Of a stretch of 14,641 nucleotides of DNA, positions 7,489-13,863 are shown piece after piece. The position numbers and the translations under genes are program-made. Source of the DNA: Chitinophagaceae bacterium (lineage in GTDB: Bacteria; Bacteroidota; Bacteroidia; Chitinophagales; Chitinophagaceae); NCBI GenBank assembly GCA_025963615.1, contig JAOQAL010000545.1, forward strand, positions 1 through 14,641. The letters are read 5' to 3'. How positions within the stretch are numbered: position 1 is the stretch's first letter; every line of letters begins with the position of its first letter. The notes beneath the pieces were generated by a model. It was not told the DNA's origin. It did not search any database and worked only from the letters and a program-made list of their open reading frames with translations.

Positions 7489-7578
7489 ATAAATCAATTT
7501 CTGTTTGGTTTATTTTTCCTTCCTTTGTGCTCCCGTTCTAATCCTCGTACGCTGAGAAGAAATACTGCTTGAACAATC

Positions 7579-9549
7579 ATGCTGATTAAATTTAAGATAC
7601 CAAAGACCATTCTTTGGGTGGTCAACCTGTTTCTGATATTCATCCTGATCTTTACAGTGTTCAGGATAGCGACTTATTTTGCGTTTGTACCTAAAGGGTT
7701 TTCGTTTCCCGATATGCTACCTTCGTTTTTCCTGGGTATTCGTTATGATCTGCGCTGGGTAGCAATTATTCTTTTACCCGTAGTGCTGATAAGCTTAATA
7801 CCAAAGCTTTCACCATTTTATTCTGTAACAAATAAAATAGGTTGGACCTGGTATCTGGCCATACTTACATTTATCACCTTTTTCTTTTTCGCTGCTGATT
7901 TTGGATGCTTCTCCTATAACCGCACCAGGCTTGGCGCCAGTGCCTTAAACTTTTTTGAAGACGCCCATATCTCCCTGTCCATGCTATGGCAAACCTATCC
8001 CATGTTCTGGTTGTTGCTCGGTTTATTCCTGGCCGTATTTTTCTTTCGTTGGATGTACCGGCGCAGCCACGGGAATGTAAGAACAAAAACGGATGGCCTG
8101 GGAATTCCCTACCGCCGTAAATGGTTTGTAGTTGCGGCATTAATCCTGGGATTATTTGTACATGGCAATTTTGCCCGGTCGCCACTCAAATCCTCCGCTG
8201 CGTTTATATTTGGCGATAGTTTTAAATCCTACCTCGCATTGAACCCGTTGCAGAATTTCTTTTCTACGTTGAAATTCCGCAGTCCCCAATATAACGAAAG
8301 TAAGGCGCGTGAGTATTTTCCCGTGATTACAAGGTGGATGGGCTTAAAAAATACAAAAGATTTTTCGTATCAGCGGGAAAGTTTTCCATCGGGAAATTCA
8401 ATCGAAAGCCACCCCAATATTGTGTTGGTGCTTTGTGAATCCTTCAGCATGTATAAAAGCAGCATGAGCGGGAACCGGTTAAATACTACGCCTTATTTTG
8501 AAGAACTGGTGAGTCAGGGCATTTTCTTTAACCGTTGTTTTACTCCCCATTTTTCCACGGCAAGAGGATTGTTCGCGACCCTTACCGGCATCCCGGATGT
8601 GCAACTGTCCAAATTTTCAACCCGCAATCCACTGGCCTTACAACAGCGGACGATCATTAATGACTTCGAAGGTTACGAGAAATTGTATTTCCTGGGCGGC
8701 GATCCTGAGTTCAATAATTTTAATGGATTATTGCAAAATATCAATGGCCTGCAAATGTACACACAGGAAAAATTTCAAAAGCCTTCGGTTAATGTTTGGG
8801 GTGTTAGTGACAAAACCCTTTTCCAGGAAGCTGATAATATTTTAAGTAAACAGGCAAAACCTTTTTTCGCTATAATCCAGACAGCCGATAACCATCGTCC
8901 ATTTATGATTCCGGAAGAAGATTCCGCGTTTAAAAAACTGGAATTGTCAAATGATACGCTGCATTATTACGGTTTTGAATCTTCAGCTGAACTGAATTCT
9001 TTCCGTTATTCTGATTATTGTTTCAGGAAATTTATGGAATCTGCCAGGCAGGAGCCATGGTTTCATAATACCATTTTTGTTTTTGTCGGTGATCATGGAG
9101 TGTCTGGCAATGCAGAAGCTATCTATCCTTCTGTATGGACCGACCAGCGATTGACAGATGAACATGTACCATTGCTTTTTTATGCCCCTTATTTGCTGGA
9201 ACCGCAAAATCATTCAGAAGTAGTATCACAGATTGATGTATTGCCAACCATAGCCGGGCTATTGCATCAGCCTTATACTAATAGCACCTTGGGTAGGGAT
9301 GTCCTGGCCACCGACAAGAAAAATAACTACGCTTTCACGATTCATCATGATGAAGGCCGGATCGGCATCATTACCAATTCCTATTATTTTGTAAAAAATA
9401 TCAATTTCCACGACGAACAATTGTATTCGCTGGATAAAGAACCATTGCCTTATTCAAAAGTTGAGCAAGACTCTATAAAAGCGGAAATGTCAGAACTTAC
9501 TACAGGGTTTTATGAAACAGCAAAATGGATGCTGATGAATAATAAATAA
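7579..9549 (+). CDS. LtaS-like membrane sulfatase/phosphotransferase (alkaline phosphatase superfamily)
   Basis: This 656-residue protein has five hydrophobic segments at the N-terminus (about 11-31, 60-75, 90-108, 140-157, 183-197) and an extracytoplasmic catalytic domain (about 275-580). Residues typical of lipoteichoic acid synthase-like enzymes are visible: Glu287 in VLCESFS (metal ligand), Thr327 in HFSTARG (nucleophile), Trp407 in VWGVSD, His439 in ADNHRPF, Asp505-His506 in VGDHG (metal ligands) and His529 in DEHVPLL. Family members form a covalent phospho- or sulfo-threonine intermediate and transfer glycerol phosphate or phosphoethanolamine from phospholipid, or cleave sulfate. Gram-negative bacteria lack lipoteichoic acid, so here the acceptor is more likely an envelope glycan or lipid; that is inference. 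The gene follows the transglutaminase-like gene on the same strand. The C-terminal tail of about 70 residues is charged and not diagnostic. Confidence 0.9.
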   Translation: MLIKFKIPKTILWVVNLFLIFILIFTVFRIATYFAFVPKGFSFPDMLPSFFLGIRYDLRWVAIILLPVVLISLIPKLSPFYSVTNKIGWTWYLAILTFITFFFFAADFGCFSYNRTRLGASALNFFEDAHISLSMLWQTYPMFWLLLGLFLAVFFFRWMYRRSHGNVRTKTDGLGIPYRRKWFVVAALILGLFVHGNFARSPLKSSAAFIFGDSFKSYLALNPLQNFFSTLKFRSPQYNESKAREYFPVITRWMGLKNTKDFSYQRESFPSGNSIESHPNIVLVLCESFSMYKSSMSGNRLNTTPYFEELVSQGIFFNRCFTPHFSTARGLFATLTGIPDVQLSKFSTRNPLALQQRTIINDFEGYEKLYFLGGDPEFNNFNGLLQNINGLQMYTQEKFQKPSVNVWGVSDKTLFQEADNILSKQAKPFFAIIQTADNHRPFMIPEEDSAFKKLELSNDTLHYYGFESSAELNSFRYSDYCFRKFMESARQEPWFHNTIFVFVGDHGVSGNAEAIYPSVWTDQRLTDEHVPLLFYAPYLLEPQNHSEVVSQIDVLPTIAGLLHQPYTNSTLGRDVLATDKKNNYAFTIHHDEGRIGIITNSYYFVKNINFHDEQLYSLDKEPLPYSKVEQDSIKAEMSELTTGFYETAKWMLMNNK

Positions 9550-9635
9550 AAAATTTTGTGCCTGGAGTTCTGAGGATAAGGTTTTGCTTTTCGTGTGGAA
9601 AATTTCTGATTGATTTGTGAAATTTCAACTAAAAG

Positions 9636-9677
9636 AACTTTAAACTTCAAATCCTAAACTCCAAACTTCAGTTATCA
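9636..9677 (+). repeat. Six degenerate heptad repeats
   Basis: AACTTTA, AACTTCA, AATCCTA, AACTCCA, AACTTCA and GTTATCA follow without gaps in 7-bp register; units 2 and 5 are identical. The array ends 5 bp before the -7 box of the next gene, so it occupies the place of the -33 element. Confidence 0.6.
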
Positions 9678-9682
9678 ATGCT

Positions 9683-9690
9683 TATTTTTG
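9683..9690 (+). promoter_or_regulatory. Bacteroidota -7 box upstream of the phosphoglucosamine mutase gene
   Basis: TATTTTTG is a perfect TAnnTTTG. It predicts a transcription start near 9694 and a leader of about 20 bases before the GTG at 9716. No TTTG lies at the -33 position; heptad-repeat DNA is there instead. Confidence 0.5.
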
Positions 9691-9715
9691 CAGTTCAAGC
9701 TTAAACCTTCAGACT

Positions 9716-11104
9716 GTGGCATTGATTAAGAGTATATCCGGTATCAGGGGAACAATTGGTGGAAAACCCGGTGAAACCCTTTCACCTGTAGACATTGTAA
9801 AATTTTCTGCTGCTTTTGGAAAAATTATCCAGCGATCATCTTCTGCCGGCAAAAAAATAAAAATTGTTATTGGCCGGGATGCCCGCATAAGCGGAGAAAT
9901 GGTTCGCAATCTCGTGGTAAATACATTAATTGCCCAGGGCATCGATCTGATTGATCTCGGTTTGTCGACGACCCCTACTGTAGAAATAGCGGTGAAAATG
10001 GAAAATGCGGATGGAGGGATTATTCTGACTGCCAGCCATAATCCGAAAGAATGGAATGCGTTGAAACTATTGAATGGGGAAGGGGAATTTATTTCAGCCG
10101 AAATTGGAGCCAACCTACTGGAAGAGGCTGCGAAGGAAAATTTTGTTTTTGCACCCGTGGATAAACTCGGCACCGTGCGGATAGATGATTCTTACCTGAA
10201 GAAACATGTTGAAGCGGTATTAAATTATCCATTGGTTAATGCAAAGGCGATAGCCGGCCGCAAATTCAAAGTGGTGGTGGATGCTATTAATTCAACGGGG
10301 GCTACGTTTGTTCCGGCATTGTTGAACGTGCTGGGAGTAGAAAACGTAATCGTGATTAACAAAGAGGTGAATGGGAAATTTGCCCACAACCCCGAACCGT
10401 TACCAGAACATCTTTCAATTCTCAGTAATGAAGTGATAAAGAACAAGGCTGACCTGGGTATAGCGGTGGATCCGGATGTGGATCGTTTGTGCTTTGTGTG
10501 TGAAGACGGGACCATGTTTGGCGAAGAGTATACCTTAGTGGCTGTTGCGGATTATATTTTAAAAACCAGAAAAGGTAATACAGTAAGCAATATGAGCAGC
10601 ACCAAAGCGCTAAAGGAATTGACCATTAAGCGCGGAGGTGAATATTTCCCTTCTTCCGTCGGAGAAGTGAACGTAGTGAATAAAATGAAAGAGGTTCATG
10701 CCGTAATTGGTGGCGAAGGAAATGGAGGCATCATCGTTCCCGATTTTCACTATGGCCGGGATGCATTGATTGGCATCGGTTTGTTTTTAAGCCACCTGGC
10801 CGAATCTGGTAAAAGTCTTAAGTCACTCCGGAATCTTTATCCCGATTATTTTATATCTAAGAATAAAATTGAACTTACTAACGGCTTTGATGTAAAGTCA
10901 ATATTTGATAGTATTAAAAAGAGATACAAAAATAACCCGGTTAATACAGAAGACGGTTTGAAGATTGAATTTGATAACGACTGGGTACATCTTCGGACTT
11001 CTAACACCGAACCCATCATCCGGGTATACGCCGAAAGTGATTTTGAATCAAAGGCCAATCACATGGCCATGCGTCTTATACAGGATATCAAGGAGTTTAT
11101 GTAG
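9716..11104 (+). CDS. glmM: Phosphoglucosamine mutase / phosphohexomutase
   Basis: This 462-residue alpha-D-phosphohexomutase has all four signature loops: the phosphoserine loop TASHNP (105-110, Ser107), the metal loop DPDVDR (252-257), the sugar loop GEGNGG (333-338) and the phosphate loop RTSNTEP (427-433). These enzymes move a phosphate between C6 and C1 of a hexose or hexosamine through a bisphosphate intermediate. GlmM makes glucosamine-1-phosphate for UDP-GlcNAc, needed for peptidoglycan and lipopolysaccharide. The sugar loop is neither the GEQSGH of proteobacterial GlmM nor the GEMSGH of PMM/PGM; I associate the GEGNGG form with Bacteroidota and archaeal enzymes, so the substrate is assigned from lineage and is less sure than the family. 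The start is GTG at 9716, supported by the N-terminus ALIKSISGIRGT, which aligns with the family start. The cysteine desulfurase gene follows after a 278-bp repeat-rich gap. Confidence 0.9.
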   Translation: MALIKSISGIRGTIGGKPGETLSPVDIVKFSAAFGKIIQRSSSAGKKIKIVIGRDARISGEMVRNLVVNTLIAQGIDLIDLGLSTTPTVEIAVKMENADGGIILTASHNPKEWNALKLLNGEGEFISAEIGANLLEEAAKENFVFAPVDKLGTVRIDDSYLKKHVEAVLNYPLVNAKAIAGRKFKVVVDAINSTGATFVPALLNVLGVENVIVINKEVNGKFAHNPEPLPEHLSILSNEVIKNKADLGIAVDPDVDRLCFVCEDGTMFGEEYTLVAVADYILKTRKGNTVSNMSSTKALKELTIKRGGEYFPSSVGEVNVVNKMKEVHAVIGGEGNGGIIVPDFHYGRDALIGIGLFLSHLAESGKSLKSLRNLYPDYFISKNKIELTNGFDVKSIFDSIKKRYKNNPVNTEDGLKIEFDNDWVHLRTSNTEPIIRVYAESDFESKANHMAMRLIQDIKEFM

Positions 11105-11112
11105 GGGGAGAA

Positions 11113-11147
11113 GCTGCGAGCCGCGAGCTATGAGCTGCGAGCTTGAG
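11113..11147 (-). repeat. Five degenerate heptad repeats
   Basis: GCTGCGA, GCCGCGA, GCTATGA, GCTGCGA and GCTTGAG follow in 7-bp register straight after the mutase stop codon. Read on the minus strand the unit is TCGCAGC, the same word that opens the array at 11244, so these two arrays are inverted relative to each other. Confidence 0.6.
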
Positions 11148-11243
11148 TAGCTTTCATTTTCCATTCATACGGCCCCCTGTCAACAGAACATAATTTATCT
11201 TTTCGACTGTTAAAAATTTAAAACTGTAACTGCTCATTAGATC

Positions 11244-11264
11244 TCGCAGCTCACAGCTCGTAGC
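11244..11264 (+). repeat. Three degenerate heptad repeats (end of duplication copy 1)
   Basis: TCGCAGC, TCACAGC and TCGTAGC follow in exact register and are succeeded by TTTTTC. They correspond to the start of the longer array in copy 2. Confidence 0.55.
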
Positions 11265-11298
11265 TTTTTCTCCAGTTCCCTATCAACAGAACATAACT

Positions 11299-11306
11299 TA
11301 TCTTTG
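11299..11306 (+). promoter_or_regulatory. Bacteroidota -7 box upstream of the cysteine desulfurase gene
   Basis: TATCTTTG matches TAnnTTTG exactly and lies in the second copy of the duplication. No TTTG is found at -33. It would give an mRNA leader of about 70-85 bases that includes the heptad array at 11346. Confidence 0.45.
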
Positions 11307-11345
11307 CGCTGTTAAAAATTTAAAGCTGTAACTGTTCAATAGGCC

Positions 11346-11387
11346 TCGTAGCTAGTTGCTTACGGCTTACCGCTAATAGCTCATGGC
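11346..11387 (+). repeat. Six degenerate heptad repeats overlapping a possible start codon
   Basis: TCGTAGC, TAGTTGC, TTACGGC, TTACCGC, TAATAGC and TCATGGC follow in register with the pattern TnnnnGC. The last unit contains the first ATG of the cysteine desulfurase frame (11383), and TTTTTAT comes next. This makes the later ATG at 11395 the more plausible start. Confidence 0.6.
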
Positions 11388-12522
11388 TTTTTATATGGAT
11401 CGAATTTATTTTGATAACGCTGCAACAACCTCCCTGGATAAAGAAGTGCTCGATGCGATGCTCCCTTACATGACTACGCATTTTGGTAATCCCTCTTCCA
11501 TTTATTCTTATGGCAGGGAAACACGATTAGCAATCGAAACGGCCCGCAAGAACGTGGCTAAAATCTTAAATGCGCATCCCGGAGAAATATTTTTTACCAG
11601 TGGTGGCACTGAAAGCAATAATACAGCCATACAGTCTGCTATAAGGGATCTTGGTTGCGGGCATATTATTACGTCTTCCATTGAACATCATGCGGTATTG
11701 CATACGGTAGAGCATCACGATCACCTGGATGAAGTAACAAGCAGTTTTGTAAAACTGTTGCCCAATGGACATGTTGATCTTGATGATCTTGAGGAGCAAC
11801 TCGCTTCCCGTGAAGAACGTTGTTTGGTAAGCCTGATGCATGCTAATAATGAAATAGGCAATTTACTGCCGATCAAAAAAGTGGGTGACCTTTGCAATAA
11901 GTATAATGCCATCTTTCATTCGGATTGCGTGCAAACGGTAGGGCATTATCCGATTGACCTGCGTAGGATACCAGTACATTTGATTTCTGCTGCCGGGCAT
12001 AAATTTCATGGTCCGAAAGGTATTGGTATCCTGTATATCAATGACAACATAAAAATTAAGCCATTTATATTTGGTGGCAGCCAGGAAAGAAATATGCGGG
12101 CAGGCACCGAGAACCTGTATGGAATTGTTGGCTTTGCAAAAGCCCTGGAACTTGCATCGGCTAATCATGAAAAAGAAAGCAATTATGTTCAGTCGTTGAA
12201 GACCTATATGATCCATGCGCTGCAAAAAAATATTCCGGGCGTTTCTTTCAACGGTGATTACGCCGGTAGCTGTTTGTATACTGTGCTGAGTGCCGCATTT
12301 CCAAAAACCGAAAAGTCGGAAATGATTCTTTTTAATCTGGATATCCATAATATTTGTGTATCAGGCGGTAGTGCCTGCAGCAGTGGTGCCGATACCGGTT
12401 CTCATGTTATCCAGGCCATTGATAATAACCCCCAGAAAGTTACCGTTCGTTTTTCTTTTAGTAAATACAATACGAAAGAAGAAGTGGACAAAGTGGTGGA
12501 AACGCTGAAGACCGTGTTGTGA
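11383..12522 (+). CDS. Cysteine desulfurase (NifS/IscS-like, class V aminotransferase fold)
   Basis: This PLP enzyme of up to 379 residues takes sulfur from cysteine, giving alanine and an enzyme persulfide, for Fe-S clusters and thiolated tRNA. It opens with RIYFDNAATT, the standard N-terminus. Visible sites are the PLP-phosphate region TSGGTESNN (72-80), His102 in EHHAV (ring stacking), Asp181 in HSDCVQ, the PLP lysine Lys207 in AAGHKFHGP, and the persulfide Cys332 in SGGSACSSG followed by the longer loop of group I enzymes. Relatives begin one or two residues before RIY, so the ATG at 11395 (MDRIYF, 375 residues) is more likely than the ATG at 11383, which falls in a heptad repeat. No iscU or suf gene is adjacent, so its partner scaffold is not known from this window. 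It stands 278 bp after the mutase gene, with its own likely promoter, and is convergent with the GH16 gene. Confidence 0.92.
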   Translation: MAFYMDRIYFDNAATTSLDKEVLDAMLPYMTTHFGNPSSIYSYGRETRLAIETARKNVAKILNAHPGEIFFTSGGTESNNTAIQSAIRDLGCGHIITSSIEHHAVLHTVEHHDHLDEVTSSFVKLLPNGHVDLDDLEEQLASREERCLVSLMHANNEIGNLLPIKKVGDLCNKYNAIFHSDCVQTVGHYPIDLRRIPVHLISAAGHKFHGPKGIGILYINDNIKIKPFIFGGSQERNMRAGTENLYGIVGFAKALELASANHEKESNYVQSLKTYMIHALQKNIPGVSFNGDYAGSCLYTVLSAAFPKTEKSEMILFNLDIHNICVSGGSACSSGADTGSHVIQAIDNNPQKVTVRFSFSKYNTKEEVDKVVETLKTVL

Positions 12523-12548
12523 TGTACGATGTTAGCGGGCGGATGTAC
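12521..12548 (+). repeat. Possible heptad repeat remnant
   Basis: GATGTAC, GATGTTA, GCGGGCG and GATGTAC lie in 7-bp register at the stop codon of the cysteine desulfurase. The outer units are identical, the second matches at five positions and the third poorly. The weakest of the heptad arrays. Confidence 0.3.
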
Positions 12549-12718
12549 CCATTTCCTATAGTTAGAAGTACCTGTTATTCAAAACAGTTTAGGATTCTTT
12601 ACTCAGGAAATGAGTTTCTAATTGTGATAACGTGACTGAGTTAAACCCCGGGCACATAAGTCTATTCTGGCTGTGGCCGGTTGGTAACCACCAACCCCAA
12701 ACTATAAACTTATCTCCC
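12549..12718. other. Convergent gap with small hairpins
   Basis: This gap separates the cysteine desulfurase (+) and GH16 (-) genes. The best structure is GGTTGGT (12679-12685) with ACCAACC (12690-12696) around AACC, but without a T-tract on either strand. Weaker hairpins are CTGTT/AACAG (12572-12587), followed by TTTAGGATTCTTT, and ACTCA/TGAGT (12601-12615). No clear terminator or gene is seen. Confidence 0.35.
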
Positions 12719-13528
12719 TCATTGATACACTCTCACATAGTCAATTTCCATTTTTTGCGGCCATATTTTTTCATCAACACCTTTCTGGCCACCCCAGTCA
12801 CCGCCTACAGCGATATTGAGTAGTAAATACATTTTGTTATCAAAAGGCCATGCATCATAGCCTGAATGTTCGTTTGCGAAACTGAAATACATTCTTCCAT
12901 CAACTGCTATTTTAACGGAATCAGCGCTCCATTCCATCCCATAAATATGAAAATTTTCAGAACAATCTTTTACCTCTGTTACAGCCGTTTTTTGTGTGCC
13001 AATACTGTGATAATATTTTTTACAATGAACGGAAGCATGAATTATTCCCTGGTCAAAACCCACATGCTCCATAATATCGAGTTCTCCGTCATCAGGCCAT
13101 TTAAGTGGTGTAACAGAACCCAGCATCCAGATGGCTGGCCATGTACCAACACCCTTAGGGATCTTTGATCTTACTTCAATTTTTCCGTACTGCCACCCGG
13201 TGGCTACCGTGTCGCCTTTGCCTTTTGTTATCAGTCTGGCTGACGTGTAATTCATTCCTTGAAAACTTTCTTTCCGGGCTTCAATAATAAGATTACCGTT
13301 TTCTACTCTTGCATTCTCTGGCCTTTGCCAGGTGTAATATTCCAGCTCGTGGTTGCCCCAGCCATGTCCACCCGTATCATAGCTCCATTTCGTAGGATCC
13401 GGTAAGCCGGTGTAATTAAATTCGTCGGCCCATACCAGTTTCCATTTCTTAGCTGTATTTTTTTGCGAAATGGCGCAACCCGCCGATAACAGAAGAGCCG
13501 AAAGGAAAAAAGCCTTGAAATGTTTCAT
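12719..13528 (-). CDS. GH16 family beta-glucanase lipoprotein (laminarinase-like)
   Basis: This 269-residue protein has a lipoprotein signal (MKHFKAFFLSALLLSAGC, lipid-modified Cys18), so it should be anchored in the membrane, possibly at the cell surface. The rest is one GH16 beta-jelly-roll domain: LVWADEFNYTGLPDPTKWSY (31-50), GWGNHELEYYT (56-66), GTWPAIWML (128-136), the catalytic motif DGELDIMEHVG (147-157; nucleophile Glu149, Asp151, acid-base Glu154), and the closing MEIDYVRVYQ. GH16 enzymes of this type usually cut beta-1,3 or mixed beta-1,3/1,4 glucans by a retaining mechanism. No extra carbohydrate-binding module is present. The frame extends upstream to a TTG at 13540, but the ATG at 13528 gives the ideal lipoprotein signal. 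No SusC/SusD pair is nearby, so it is not in an obvious utilisation locus. It is divergent from the histidine operon. Confidence 0.93.
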   Translation of the reverse strand: MKHFKAFFLSALLLSAGCAISQKNTAKKWKLVWADEFNYTGLPDPTKWSYDTGGHGWGNHELEYYTWQRPENARVENGNLIIEARKESFQGMNYTSARLITKGKGDTVATGWQYGKIEVRSKIPKGVGTWPAIWMLGSVTPLKWPDDGELDIMEHVGFDQGIIHASVHCKKYYHSIGTQKTAVTEVKDCSENFHIYGMEWSADSVKIAVDGRMYFSFANEHSGYDAWPFDNKMYLLLNIAVGGDWGGQKGVDEKIWPQKMEIDYVRVYQ

Positions 13529-13601
13529 ATCGTGCAGCAATTTGAACAGAAAGTTAGTGAATCCTGCATTTAAAGCTGCTTACAACTTTAAATAGAATTT
13601 T

Positions 13602-13632
13602 TTTGTGACTTTCAAATAACCTGTTATTTTTG
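13602..13632 (+). promoter_or_regulatory. Histidine operon promoter
   Basis: TTTG at 13602-13605, a 19-base spacer, and TATTTTTG at 13625-13632: an exact match to the Bacteroidota -33/-7 consensus and the best promoter in the window. Transcription should start near 13636, only about six bases before the leader peptide ATG. Confidence 0.85.
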
Positions 13633-13641
13633 CGCCACATT

Positions 13642-13692
13642 ATGAAACAAAACATACACATCCATCATCATCATACTTACCCTCTAAGGTAG
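13642..13692 (+). CDS. hisL: Histidine operon leader peptide
   Basis: This is a 16-codon frame, MKQNIHIHHHHTYPLR, ending at TAG 13690-13692. Five of its residues are histidine: one CAC at 13657 and four consecutive CAT codons at 13663-13674. Its job would be to sense charged tRNA-His: a ribosome waiting at the CAT run uncovers or covers RNA segments that decide whether the downstream terminator forms. The name is by analogy with enterobacterial hisL; there is no sequence homology beyond the His run. It is placed between a perfect promoter and a terminator just before hisG, which makes chance very unlikely. The start ATG is almost at the predicted 5' end, with no Shine-Dalgarno site. Confidence 0.88.
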   Translation: MKQNIHIHHHHTYPLR

Positions 13693-13762
13693 GCCGGTGA
13701 TGTTTTGTGTATAATAGCATAAAAAGATTGGGGCTTACTAGAAAGTAGGCCTTTTTTATTTT
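13647..13762 (+). promoter_or_regulatory. Histidine transcription attenuator
   Basis: Four segments can be drawn. Segment 1 (CTTACC, 13676-13681, directly after the His codons) pairs with segment 2 (GGTAGG, 13688-13693). Segment 2 (GGTAGGCC, 13688-13695) can instead pair with segment 3 (GGCTTACT, 13732-13739), the antiterminator. Segment 3 pairs with segment 4 (AGTAGGCC, 13744-13751), the terminator. An outer stem, ACAAAACAT (13647-13655) with ATGTTTTGT (13700-13708), supports the 1:2 form. A ribosome stalled on CAT codons would cover segment 1, favour 2:3 and allow read-through when histidine is scarce. Pairings were found by eye; the regulation is inferred from the classical his/trp mechanism. 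Confidence 0.85.
13732..13762 (+). terminator. Attenuator terminator before hisG
   Basis: GGCTTACT (13732-13739) and AGTAGGCC (13744-13751) form an 8-bp stem with one G-U pair and loop AGAA, followed by TTTTTTATTTT. It lies about 100 bp before hisG and inside its own leader, as expected for a conditional terminator. Confidence 0.85.
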
Positions 13763-13794
13763 GTACCGGCACAGCATTGCGCTAGGGAACTTCC

Positions 13795-13813
13795 GGTCCG
13801 CCACCGGCGGACC
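13795..13813. repeat. GC-rich perfect hairpin in the hisG leader
   Basis: GGTCCGCC (13795-13802) and GGCGGACC (13806-13813) form a perfect 8-bp stem with a 3-base loop (ACC). No T-tract follows. It lies after the attenuator terminator and 50 bp before hisG, so it would be present only in read-through mRNA. It could be a REP-like intergenic palindrome or an mRNA-stability or translation element. Confidence 0.5.
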
Positions 13814-13863
13814 CTTTAACGGTTCGTTCTTTATTCAGCAAGGAGTGCCTTAAATTAAAAGCG

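Larger units (their letters stand above)
11175..11353 (+). repeat. Imperfect tandem duplication with duplicated promoter-like box
   Basis: Copy 1 (11175-11251) and copy 2 (11278-11353) align over about 77 bp with roughly ten differences and one single-base indel, an offset of 103 then 102 bp. Shared landmarks are ATCAACAGAACATAA (GTCAAC in copy 1), TTATCTTT, CTGTTAAAAATTTAAA and CTGTAACTG. Each copy runs into a heptad array. In copy 2 the box TATCTTTG (11299-11306) is a perfect TAnnTTTG; in copy 1 it is TATCTTTT (11196-11203). The arrangement suggests an amplified promoter segment upstream of the cysteine desulfurase. Confidence 0.75.

Noticed and set aside
9709..10173. Open frame of 154 codons on the minus strand
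   Set aside because: It overlaps the phosphoglucosamine mutase gene completely; the mutase has all its catalytic motifs and this frame has none.
11113..11387. CRISPR array
   Set aside because: The repeats are 7 bp without spacers, and the 103-bp repeat has only two imperfect copies; no cas gene is nearby.
11863..12348. Open frame of 161 codons on the minus strand
   Set aside because: It is antisense to the cysteine desulfurase, which has an unbroken set of motifs.
12679..12696. Rho-independent terminator after the cysteine desulfurase
   Set aside because: The 7-bp stem is perfect, but no T-tract follows on either strand.
13840..13845. AAGGAG as a Shine-Dalgarno site for hisG
   Set aside because: It lies 18 bases before the ATG, too far for normal use, and the other genes here have no such sites.
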